From: Pseudocalidococcus azoricus BACA0444
GTDB lineage: Bacteria > Cyanobacteriota > Cyanobacteriia > Thermosynechococcales > Thermosynechococcaceae
Assembly: GCF_031729055.1 (NCBI RefSeq)
Contig: NZ_JAVMIP010000010.1
Coordinates: forward strand, 1 to 64,000
Reading direction: 5' to 3'
Length of the DNA: 64,000 nucleotides
Shown: positions 26,230-34,325 of the stretch, piece after piece
Numbering within the stretch: position 1 is the first letter of the stretch
Layout of the letters: the number at the start of each line of letters is the position of its first letter
Translations under genes and position numbers: made by a program
The notes under the pieces: generated by a model
What the model was told of the DNA's origin: nothing
The model's input: the letters and a program-made list of their open reading frames with translations, nothing else
Databases searched by the model: none

Positions 26230-29200
26230 CTAGCTTTCCTCCAGGGGCTTTTTAGCAGGCTTGCTGAGACGCTCTTCAAGGGATTTAATCACGATATAAA
26301 TCACCGGCACAATGAAGAAACTCAAGAGGGTGGAAGCAATCATGCCCCCTAAAACTGCTGTTCCCAAGGAATGCCGGGCATTGGAACCGGAACCTGAGGC
26401 AAAGACCAGGGGCAAAATCCCCAAAATGAAGGAAATGGCTGTCATTAAAATCGGCCGTAACCGCTCTTCCGCTGCTTTGATCACGGCTTTAGTGGCGGAA
26501 ACCCCCTCCGATTCCTTGATTTGATTGGCAAATTCAACAATTAGAATGGCGTTTTTACTTGCTAAACCAATCAGCATCACCAAGCCAATCTGACAGAACA
26601 AGTCATTGGCGAGACCCCGCATTTCCTGAGCTAGTAAGGCTCCCAAAACCGCTAAGGGTACAGACAGAAGAATAATCAGGGGGTCAATATAGCTTTCATA
26701 TTGGGCTGAGAGAATCAGGAAGACAAAGATTAAGCCAAGGGCAAAAATAAATGGGGCCTGGCCGCCGGAACGGGTGGATTCCAGAGATAGACCTGTCCAG
26801 GCAAAGTTAATGCCCCTAGGCAAGATTTTCTCAGCGAGGGTGCTAATGATATTCATGGCCTGGCCATCACTGAGACCATTCACCCCTGACCCCGTAACTT
26901 CCGCTGACCGAAATAGGTTGTGATGATAGACAATCGGCGGGGCCGTAATCTGCTTCACCGTGACTAGGTTGCTCAAGGGAATCATGTTGCCATCTACGGA
27001 ACGGACATAGAGCTTGTTAATGTCATCGGGGTTAGAGCGAAACTGTTGATCGGCCTGGATAATGACTTGATAACTGCGGGCAAACAGGTTGAACTGGTTA
27101 ACATAGGCCGAACCGAGATAAACCTGCATCGTATTAAAGACATCGTTTAGATTCACATTTAAGGCTAAGGCCCTTGTCCGATCCACATCCACCGACAACA
27201 AGGGCGCATTATCAGCAAAGGGCGTGTTCACCCCTAACAGGCCTGGTCGCCCACCCGCTGGCCGATGTTCCGAAGCCGCTGTGCGAACTAGCTCAGAAAC
27301 CGCAGCATTCAAGGCCGAAAAGCCCAAATTTTGTTGATCCATTACTTGGACATCAAAGCCACCCAGGCCACTACCACCCAAATTAACGGCAGGAACATTG
27401 GTAACAAAGATGATTGCGCCCGTAAGCCCCCCTAACTTTTGTTGGACTTCCGGAAGAATTTGATCTAAAGATCGCCGCTTTGACCAAGGTTGCATCGAGG
27501 TATAAATCACCCCTTTATCCGGCCCATTGCCAAAGAAGTTATTCCCTGTGATGGCAAAGGTGTGACCCCGTTGGTCTGGGGGTAAGTCTGGGCCAATGAT
27601 TTCGTCAAAACCAGAGATAATTTTTGCCGCTTCTCTGACAATATTGTTCGTGTATTCGATGGAAACCCCTTGAGGCGATTGAATTAGGGTGACAAAATAG
27701 CCTTGATCTTCTTCTGGAATAAAGCCCGGCGGGACAACATTGAATAGCCAGTAGGTTAGGCCCAAAAGTACGACAAAGCCAATCAGAACAACGCCCTTAA
27801 ACTTGGTGACAACAACTGTTAAGTTATGCTCATAGCCGCTCCGGAGCCAGTCGAGAAAGACATTAATTGGCCGATAGATAAAATTAGTCAGCAGGCGATC
27901 AACCGGATTGTTTACTGGGGGTTTTTCCCGCCGCAGTAATAACGCGCTCATGGGGGGACTTAGGGTAAGGGCGTTAAAGGTGGAAAAGGCAATGGAGAAG
28001 ACAATGGTTAAGGCAAACTGTTGATAGAGTTGCCCTGTTACGCCTGGGAAAAAAGCCACCGGAATAAACACAGCCATTAAGACCAAGGAAGTGGCAATAA
28101 TCGCCCCAGACACTTCCCGCATAGACTCAATCGCCGCTTCCATTGGGGTCATGTTCCGCTCTTGCATCAACCGCGTGACATTCTCCACCACGATAATCGC
28201 ATCGTCCACCACCAACCCAGTCGCCAACACCAGGCCAAACATGGTCAAACTATTTAAGGAAAACTGAAACACCACCATGAAGGCAAACGTGCCAATCAAG
28301 GAAACCGGGATCGTAATTAAGGGGATCAGGGTAGAACGCCAGTCTTGGAGAAAGAGGAAAATCACCAGAACGACGAGGATGATCGCAACGTAAAGGGTCT
28401 CGACCACTTCTTTTTGGGATTCTTCCACAGCATTGGTGGTACTAAACCCAAAGGCCCATTCCAATCCGGGGGGAAAAGATTTGGCCAGTTCCGTCATTTC
28501 CTTATCAACCAGAGCATAGATATCGAGAGCATTGGCCTGGTTTAACTGATAAATCCCGACCCCAACCGCGTCTTTGCCATCAAAGTTAAAGTCGGTGGTG
28601 TAACTTTGGGCCCCAAGCTCGGTTCGTCCCACATCCCGGACTCGAATTAAGGAGCCATCCTCACCCCGTTGAATGACAATATCGCCAAATTCCTCCTCGC
28701 TGGCTAGACGACTCTGGGCCTGGATTGAAATTTGAAATTCTTGCCCGGAAGGAGCCGGTGGTGCGCCAATAATCCCTGCCCCCACTTGGATGTTTTGATC
28801 CGCTAGGGCATTGGTCACATCCGTTGCTGTTAAGCCGCGGGCTGCGAGTCGGGCTGGATCCAACCACAGACGCATCGCATAGGTTCGTTGGCCAAAAATC
28901 TGCACCTGACCCACCCCCGATAATCGCTGCAACGGCTGGGTAATGTAGAGGGAGGCGTAGTTACTGATGAACAGCGAGTCATAGCGATCATCGGGGGAGT
29001 ATAGCCCAATCGCAGTGACAATTTGGGGCGAGGCTTTGGTGACGGTTACTCCCGTGGCCTGGACGGATTGAGGTAATTGGGCCAGCACCGATGCAACATC
29101 GTTGTTCACATCCACCGCGGCAATATCCTGACTGTATCCCGAGGTAAAGGTAATGGTCAGATTACTGTTGCCAAAGTTATCGCTGGTGGAGTCAATATAA

Positions 29201-29430
29201 TCCATCCCTTCTACGCCGTTAATGGCTGTTTCCAAGATGGTGGTGACATTGGTTTCTACGGTTTCGGCACTGGCACCGGCAAAGTTAGAGGCCACCTGAA
29301 TCGTGGGCGGGGTGACGTTGGGATAGTACTCAATGGGCAATGTCGGTAAGGCAACGGTTCCCACCAGAATAATCAGTAGGGAGCAAACGGTGGCAAAAAC
29401 AGGTCGTTTAATAAAGAATTCTGACAGCAT
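26230..29430 (-). CDS. RND multidrug efflux permease (HAE1/AcrB type)
   Basis: A 1066-residue inner-membrane proton antiporter with twelve predicted membrane helices and two large periplasmic loops. It starts MLSEFFIKRPVFATV, as AcrB homologues do. The proton-relay Asp pair is seen in GLVVDDAIIVVEN (TM4) and the Lys in GLASKNAILIVEF (TM10). The porter domain contains the usual ANVNSAFAGASAETVE-like and DVQVMDQQN segments. It works with the membrane fusion protein encoded 11 bases upstream and an outer membrane TolC channel that is not in this window. The substrate range cannot be read from sequence. Confidence 0.93.
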   Translation of the reverse strand: MLSEFFIKRPVFATVCSLLIILVGTVALPTLPIEYYPNVTPPTIQVASNFAGASAETVETNVTTILETAINGVEGMDYIDSTSDNFGNSNLTITFTSGYSQDIAAVDVNNDVASVLAQLPQSVQATGVTVTKASPQIVTAIGLYSPDDRYDSLFISNYASLYITQPLQRLSGVGQVQIFGQRTYAMRLWLDPARLAARGLTATDVTNALADQNIQVGAGIIGAPPAPSGQEFQISIQAQSRLASEEEFGDIVIQRGEDGSLIRVRDVGRTELGAQSYTTDFNFDGKDAVGVGIYQLNQANALDIYALVDKEMTELAKSFPPGLEWAFGFSTTNAVEESQKEVVETLYVAIILVVLVIFLFLQDWRSTLIPLITIPVSLIGTFAFMVVFQFSLNSLTMFGLVLATGLVVDDAIIVVENVTRLMQERNMTPMEAAIESMREVSGAIIATSLVLMAVFIPVAFFPGVTGQLYQQFALTIVFSIAFSTFNALTLSPPMSALLLRREKPPVNNPVDRLLTNFIYRPINVFLDWLRSGYEHNLTVVVTKFKGVVLIGFVVLLGLTYWLFNVVPPGFIPEEDQGYFVTLIQSPQGVSIEYTNNIVREAAKIISGFDEIIGPDLPPDQRGHTFAITGNNFFGNGPDKGVIYTSMQPWSKRRSLDQILPEVQQKLGGLTGAIIFVTNVPAVNLGGSGLGGFDVQVMDQQNLGFSALNAAVSELVRTAASEHRPAGGRPGLLGVNTPFADNAPLLSVDVDRTRALALNVNLNDVFNTMQVYLGSAYVNQFNLFARSYQVIIQADQQFRSNPDDINKLYVRSVDGNMIPLSNLVTVKQITAPPIVYHHNLFRSAEVTGSGVNGLSDGQAMNIISTLAEKILPRGINFAWTGLSLESTRSGGQAPFIFALGLIFVFLILSAQYESYIDPLIILLSVPLAVLGALLAQEMRGLANDLFCQIGLVMLIGLASKNAILIVEFANQIKESEGVSATKAVIKAAEERLRPILMTAISFILGILPLVFASGSGSNARHSLGTAVLGGMIASTLLSFFIVPVIYIVIKSLEERLSKPAKKPLEES

Positions 29431-29441
29431 GGGAGACCGGC

Positions 29442-30650
29442 CTAGGATTCAGGAGTAATGGGTTCACCGTCACGGACACGCTGGATACCCGAAGTGATGA
29501 TCCTGGCGTTGGTTTGTAATCCTTTCAGGACTTGGTAATTATTACCTTGGATCCGCCCCAGTTGGATTGCCGTTTGTCGGGCCACAGTTTTCCCATCTTG
29601 ACTAGGTTCGGCCACAAAGACAAAGTTTTGTCCCGCCAAATTGGAAACGGCTGTTGTTGGCACCAGAACTCCGGGCTTTTGATCCCAAGTCACTCGGGCC
29701 TGGACTTGTTGGTTAGCGCGGAGTCGGTTATCCCGATTTTCGTAGAGGGCTTTAACCAAAATTGTCTGGGTATTGTTGTTAGTGGTGGTGTCAATAAAGA
29801 AGACCTGACTGGTGGCAATGTTTTTTCCGCTCGTGTCAATCAGTTCCACGGGGAGGCCAATCCGTAAATCTGCGGCCCGTTCAATGGGGATGTTGATATA
29901 AATTTCTAGGGGTTGATTTTCGGTCAAGGTCAGGAGGTTGGTTTGGGGTGTAACGTAATCTCCCACTCTCGGGCCAATGTTGCCAATGTTGCCCGCGAAA
30001 GGGGCATTGACGGTGTACCAGTTCAGGAGGACGGCCTGTTGTTGAGTATTGGCCCGAGCCTGTTGTAAAACCTTTTCATTTTCAATAATGGTGGCCTGCT
30101 GGGCCCGAATATCGGCATCGGTGGATTGGAGCGTGGCCTGGGCGGTGCGATAGGCCAAAATAAAGGACTGAGCTTGTTCCTTGGAAACAGCCCCCTGCTC
30201 GAATAGGGCCGTATATCGTTCGGCCTGAAGACGATTAAATTCCAGGGTAGCCAAGTCAGATCGACGTTGGGCTTCTAAGGCGCGCAATTCAGAACGGGAG
30301 GTTTCAACAGTGGCCTGGGCTGCCTGGAGGGCCGCAAATTGACTGGCAACGGCGGCGGACTGTTCTGAAGGATCAATTTGAATCAGCGGCGCGCCTTGGG
30401 GAACATTCACCCCTGAGCGAACTAAAATTTGGGCAATTCGTCCAGAGACCTGTGGGCTGAGGTTGATGGCCCGGCGAGATTGGAGTTGGGTGTTGTAGGT
30501 TCCCGTGTCAACTAACATCCCCGCTTGGACGGTAGCGACTTTGACTGTAGGAGGAGGGGGAGCCCCAGCTTGTTCACTCGCGCAACTTCCCAGGCCTGTT
30601 AGTAAAGTACCCCCCACCACTAGCGAGGCGAACCAATGACGTTGTAACAT
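29442..30650 (-). CDS. RND efflux membrane fusion lipoprotein (AcrA/MexA type)
   Basis: A 402-residue periplasmic adaptor. A lipobox (LGSC) follows a hydrophobic leader. The lipoyl half-motifs flank an alpha-hairpin coiled coil (about residues 85-195, rich in Ala/Gln/Glu) and the barrel part contains NAPFAGNIGNIGPRVGDYV. ATG 30650 is preferred over TTG 30656 because AGGGG is correctly spaced before it. First gene of a three-gene operon with the RND permease and the LolA-like protein; no local regulator of the TetR or MarR type is seen. Confidence 0.92.
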   Translation of the reverse strand: MLQRHWFASLVVGGTLLTGLGSCASEQAGAPPPPTVKVATVQAGMLVDTGTYNTQLQSRRAINLSPQVSGRIAQILVRSGVNVPQGAPLIQIDPSEQSAAVASQFAALQAAQATVETSRSELRALEAQRRSDLATLEFNRLQAERYTALFEQGAVSKEQAQSFILAYRTAQATLQSTDADIRAQQATIIENEKVLQQARANTQQQAVLLNWYTVNAPFAGNIGNIGPRVGDYVTPQTNLLTLTENQPLEIYINIPIERAADLRIGLPVELIDTSGKNIATSQVFFIDTTTNNNTQTILVKALYENRDNRLRANQQVQARVTWDQKPGVLVPTTAVSNLAGQNFVFVAEPSQDGKTVARQTAIQLGRIQGNNYQVLKGLQTNARIITSGIQRVRDGEPITPES

Positions 30651-30842
30651 CCGCAACCCCTAATCCATCTCCTACACCATCATTCCCAGGCCTGGATGAG
30701 GACAAATACCGGAAAATTTGCCTGCCTAGACAAACTGATTCCTAGTCAACCCCAGATGGGATGCCCTGATTTTAGCTTGCAGTTAGGATGTTGTAACCTA
30801 TTTTTTCTAATGAAGTCCGAAAAACTAGTCTGAGAGTTGGGG

Positions 30843-31151
30843 TCAAGCATCGGATGAGTCGGCTTCTATCTCGGCTTGTAGTTGGGCTAGCTCTTCGGGT
30901 GTGAGGGACTCCAGCCGTTTTTCCAGGACAGCATCTTCGTAGTCTTTAAGCTGTTGGTTATAGGTCATTTGCTTGGTAAAAACCCGAAAAAAATAGGTTG
31001 ATAACCAGGCCAGTAAGCCGATGACAAAGATGGCCTGACTCCAAACTCCGGCGGTCTGGGCATCCAAACCAAACAGTTGCAAAACTCCATAGATGACTGC
31101 CCCCATAATTACAGCAGCCAGACCTAGGGCAATGGCATCAATTCGCCGCAC
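30843..31151 (-). CDS. DUF3007-family membrane protein next to ndhL
   Basis: A 102-residue protein with two membrane helices (AIALGLAAVIMGAVIYGVL and WSQAIFVIGLLAWLSTYFF) and a charged C-terminal helix (LESLTPEELAQLQAEIEAD). I recall DUF3007 as a cyanobacterial and plastid family commonly beside ndhL. It starts one base after the ndhL stop, so it is cotranscribed and translationally coupled, which suggests a role in NDH-1 or thylakoid membrane function. No enzymatic motif is seen. Confidence 0.78.
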   Translation of the reverse strand: MRRIDAIALGLAAVIMGAVIYGVLQLFGLDAQTAGVWSQAIFVIGLLAWLSTYFFRVFTKQMTYNQQLKDYEDAVLEKRLESLTPEELAQLQAEIEADSSDA

Positions 31152-31152
31152 T

Positions 31153-31380
31153 CTAAGACTCCAACGTCCGCGGTTGGGGGCGAATGTTCAAAAAGGGCGC
31201 TAAAACAATCATGCCGGGAAAAAAGAACATCACCAAAAAGTACATGAACCCCCGCTCAAAAGAGCTAGCCACATACCAGCGTTTTTGGAGATAGAGATAG
31301 GTCAAAAAAGGCAGGACTAAGAGATAAGCCCCGGCCAGCCCCCCGTAGGTTGCGACCACTGCCAAATCTATTGTGCTCAT
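31153..31380 (-). CDS. ndhL: NAD(P)H-quinone oxidoreductase subunit L
   Basis: A 75-residue membrane subunit of the photosynthetic NDH-1 complex (IctA in Synechocystis), needed for cyclic electron flow, respiration and CO2 uptake. It has two hydrophobic helices separated by the conserved [16 protein letters not shown], followed by [19 protein letters not shown], a family hallmark. A GGGGA sequence precedes ATG 31380. It forms a two-gene unit with the DUF3007 gene. Confidence 0.9.
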   Translation of the reverse strand: MSTIDLAVVATYGGLAGAYLLVLPFLTYLYLQKRWYVASSFERGFMYFLVMFFFPGMIVLAPFLNIRPQPRTLES

Positions 31381-31564
31381 TGATATGTTCCCCAGTCAGT
31401 GTATATGTTGCATTAGAAATACAGACATCTTAAGAGATTGCCGGCCTGGGTTCAATCTTAGTCGTGGTGATGGAGCCGATGAGGATTTTTAATCAGGTTG
31501 TGCCAAAATTTAATCATCCTATCCCCATAGCTCCCTAGCCTGCGGTATGATAAGGCTTACTTAA

Positions 31565-31891
31565 GGGGGCGTGGCGGAATGGTAGACGCTGCGGACTTAA
31601 GTAATTTGAGCCTTAGTGGGGAAACTTGCTAAGTGACTGCTCTCAAATTCAGGGAAACCTAAGTCTGATGTCTGTTTTCAGCATTTGAGATAGGGCAATC
31701 CTGAGCCAAGCCGTTTTTTATCACGGGAACGGAAGGTGCAGAGACTCGACGGGAGCTACCCAACCATGATTCGTCAAAGGGGGTAAAGAGAGAGTCCAAT
31801 TCTCAACACTTGCGGGTGGCTGTGAAAGCAGCAGGAGAATGAAAATCCGTTGACCTTATAAGTCGTGAGGGTTCAAGTCCCTCCGCCCCCA
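31565..31891 (+). tRNA. trnL-UAA: tRNA-Leu(UAA) interrupted by a group I intron
   Basis: The 5' exon is 31565-31598 and the 3' exon 31842-31891. The acceptor stem pairs GGGGGCG with CGCCCCC and the discriminator base is A31891. The anticodon UAA is split between U and A by the intron, the site conserved in cyanobacteria and plastids. The spliced length is 84 bases, with a long variable arm as expected for Leu and no encoded CCA. The 3' end serves as the attachment site for the downstream island. Confidence 0.95.
31599..31841 (+). ncRNA. Group I intron of tRNA-Leu(UAA)
   Basis: 243 bases inserted in the anticodon loop, starting AAGTAATTTGAGCC after the exon U and ending in the obligatory G. 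It contains the conserved catalytic-core words of this intron family (P, Q, R, S-like elements, e.g. ACGGAAGGTGCAGAGACTCGACGGGAG split over P3-P7). There is no internal open frame, so no homing endonuclease. It should self-splice. This intron class is ancient in cyanobacteria and is not itself a sign of recent transfer. Confidence 0.92.
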
Positions 31892-31914
31892 CTAATCAAT
31901 AATCTGAGACTGTC
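31881..31914 (+). other. attL of the tRNA-Leu island
   Basis: CTCCGCCCCCA (31881-31891, the last 11 bases of the tRNA) is followed after 10 unmatched bases by ATCTGAGACTGTC. The same arrangement, CTCCGCCCCCA-N10-ATCTGAGACAGTC, recurs at 45257-45290. The tRNA end is preserved on the left, as expected for tyrosine recombinase integration into a tRNA 3' end. Confidence 0.75.
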
Positions 31915-31998
31915 CAAGAAAGTCTTTGCAGCAAGCGTTTTAGAGCATTTTAGGCTATTCTTCAGTCTCAGTTAGTCTCACAAAATCCACTGCAATCC

Positions 31999-32028
31999 AG
32001 GGGTAAGTAGGGGTAAACTCAGGGGTAA
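31999..32028 (+). repeat. AGGGGTAA arm repeats, left end
   Basis: Three copies of AGGGGTAA at 31999, 32009 and 32021, spaced 10 and 12 bases, just before the integrase start. Two more copies with 12-base spacing lie near the right end (45174 and 45186). The last copy on each side continues into a similar GCT-T-TTGAGAC segment. They are probably integrase arm-binding sites. Confidence 0.65.
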
Positions 32029-32056
32029 TCGCTCTTGAGACTCACAGCTTACCCCT

Positions 32057-33248
32057 ATGGCACTTACAGTCCTGACCATTAGCAATGCCAAGCCTAAAGA
32101 CAAAGTACAGAAACTTTTTGACAGTTGTGGTTTATTCCTGGAAATTACTCCGAAAGGCAGTAAACGTTGGCGGCATAAATATTATTACCAAGGCAAAGAA
32201 AAGCTACTCAGTTTAGGGCTTTACCAAGATGTCAGTTTAGCTGAAGCACGAGAAATCCTCAGTGAGCAGAAAAAACAACTGGCAAAAGGGATTGATCCTT
32301 CAGCCGCACGACAAGCGATTGAGTCGGCACGAGTCGCTACTGCGCTGAACCAGTTCGAGGTCGTAGCAAGAGAGTGGTTTGCCAACAAGCAACCAAGCTG
32401 GGCAGCAAGTCATGCCAAGGTTAATCTGCAAAGACTTGAGCGGGACGTATTTCCGTTAATAGGAGATAGAGGAATTGCCGATATTACAGCCCCAGAGATA
32501 TTGTCTCTACTCCAAGGCATTATCAAGCGTGGTTCCATTGAAACCGCCCATCGAGTCAAAAGTATAATCTCTCAGGTGATGCGTTATGGCATTGCAACTA
32601 ATCGAGTAGATCATGATGTCACCCCAGGATTAACTGGAGCGTTACCGCCATCTCCAGAGAATCATCTAGCTGCAATTACAGACCCAAAACGATTAGGGCA
32701 AGTCTTAAAGATGTTTGATGCTTATCCTGGTGGGCTGGTAGTGCGCTGTGCTTTGCAGCTAACTCCTTTATTGTTTGTGCGTCCGGGTGAGTTACGTGCA
32801 ATGAAATGGGCAGAAGTTGACCTTAACACTAAAGAATGGCTATCCACTCTCAGCAAGACCAATCAACCGCATATCGTACCGTTGGCTACTCAGTCAGCCG
32901 CAATTCTGCGTGAAATACAACCTTTTACACGGACAGGTGAGTTTGTGTTTCCGAGTCCCCGAACATCAAACCGGCCAATGGCCAATGAGTAATGCAGCGA
33001 TTACGGCGGCTCTCAGGGCAATGGGGATTGATGGCAGTGAGCAAACGGCGCATGGTTTCCGAGCGACTGCCAGAACGCTGCTGGATGAAGTCTTAGGCAT
33101 TCGACCAGATTACATCGAGCATCAGCTAGGACATACCGTAAAAGACCCGCTCGGACGAGCCTACAACCGAACTACGCACCTAAAGGAGCGGCGGGAGATG
33201 ATGCAAGTCTGGGCAGATTATTTGGACACATTAAAGGAGCAAGTCTAA
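32057..33248 (+). pseudogene. Tyrosine recombinase (P4-type integrase) broken by a 7-bp duplication
   Basis: The first frame (32057 to a TAA after about 311 codons) carries the DUF4102-type N-terminal arm-binding domain (FDSCGLFLEITPKGSKRWRH) and the catalytic core start (RPGELR with the first Arg). The rest continues one frame later: HGFRATAR (HxxR), HQLGH and AYNRT with the catalytic Tyr, to 33248. The shift is explained by a tandem GGCCAAT duplication at 32973-32986; removing one copy restores NRPMSNAAIT and a 394-aa protein. It sits next to the tRNA-Leu attL, as expected. The first half alone lacks the HxxR and Tyr, so it should be inactive. Confidence 0.88.
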
Positions 33249-33787
33249 TGTCAGCATCCTACAAAGACATGGAGCATTTCGACTTTTTGGTAGCGGCTTG
33301 CCTTCTATTCAACTTAGACCCTATCGAGAAGAACCAGAAACTACCGGAGGTCAGAGCAAGAGTAACGGACTTAAGGAAATGGGTTGAGGCAAGAGCAAAC
33401 CGCATAAATGATAAGACAATTCCACCCTTTATGAGAGGTTCCAAATCTGCCGAGCAGTATGAGCAAGACCCTCCTCCAGAAAACATTAGTCGAGAATTGT
33501 TGATCGAATATGCAGGGACAAGAGGACTTAAGCCTAGCTTTCTATTTCCTGATGAAGCCGAGGAATCTGACGACGAGTTAGACCACAATAGACGGTTATC
33601 TTACTTAAAGCTGATCTTGGCTTTATTTAAACAGCAAAAGATCGGGATAAGTGACAAGGATATTGTCAGTAAAGTTGAACTGATAACCACGACAACCCTT
33701 GAGAAGAGCATGGATAGAAAGACAATCAATAAGATCATCAATGAGATACGAACTCACTCTAGCCTTAAAGCTAGTCGCCAAAAATGA
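33248..33787 (+). CDS. Island protein of unknown function
   Basis: A 179-residue soluble protein. Its ATG overlaps the last base of the integrase stop (TAATG), so it was cotranslated with the integrase. It is helical and charged, with an acidic patch (DEAEESDDELDHN) and a C-terminal part (SMDRKTINKIINEIR) that might form a small DNA-binding fold. I do not recognise the family; a role in excision control is possible only by position. Confidence 0.6.
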   Translation: MSASYKDMEHFDFLVAACLLFNLDPIEKNQKLPEVRARVTDLRKWVEARANRINDKTIPPFMRGSKSAEQYEQDPPPENISRELLIEYAGTRGLKPSFLFPDEAEESDDELDHNRRLSYLKLILALFKQQKIGISDKDIVSKVELITTTTLEKSMDRKTINKIINEIRTHSSLKASRQK

Positions 33788-33917
33788 GAAACGCTATAAC
33801 CTATATTTGGCAAAGCTTTCCGATGGGAAAATGCCATTATCCCATTTTGTTTTTCATTATCCGTCCCATGCAATGAAATCTTTGCTAGACTCAAAGAGTC
33901 CCTGTAGAGCTAACATA

Positions 33918-34130
33918 ATGCAGCAACATTTAGAATTACCCACCACTGGTTTCTTACGTCTAAATCAAATTTTGCAGATTATCCCAATTGGAAAATCTAC
34001 GTGGTGGGCTGGCGTGAAAAGCGGACGTTTTCCCAAGGGAGTCAAACTCTCTGTTCGCACGACTGTTTGGAAGGTAGAGGATATTCGCAGTTTAATTAAA
34101 ACAGCAGGAGGTGAAGCGATTAGCTACTAA
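33918..34130 (+). CDS. AlpA-family excisionase/regulator
   Basis: A 70-residue winged-helix protein: LPTTGFLRLNQILQIIPIG, then STWWAGVKSGRFPKGVKLS and a WKVEDIRSLI end, which is the MerR-like AlpA pattern. AlpA proteins activate integrase genes or act as excision factors in phages and satellites. ATG 33918 is chosen because the upstream part of the frame overlaps the previous gene and shows no conserved sequence. It lies between the integrase side and the replication genes, its usual place in satellites. Confidence 0.8.
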   Translation: MQQHLELPTTGFLRLNQILQIIPIGKSTWWAGVKSGRFPKGVKLSVRTTVWKVEDIRSLIKTAGGEAISY

Positions 34131-34325
34131 AAAATTTCCCCCTTTAGCTTGGAACTAAAGAGGGCAGAACTTCTTTCAGAGAGAAAGAAAGAATAGAAAA
34201 GGTTTTCTTATTTATACGGCTATTTTATCACAAATGCAAGCCCTGCAAGGGTTTTAGGGGATTATACTATCCCGCTTTCTTTCTCTCCAACGGTTTAAAC
34301 CCTAAAAAAAGTTGGAGAAATATAC

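Noticed and set aside
34131-34325. Possible terminator hairpins after the AlpA gene
   Set aside because: CCCTGCAAGGG followed by TTTT is too short a stem to call with confidence, though it may act as a weak terminator.
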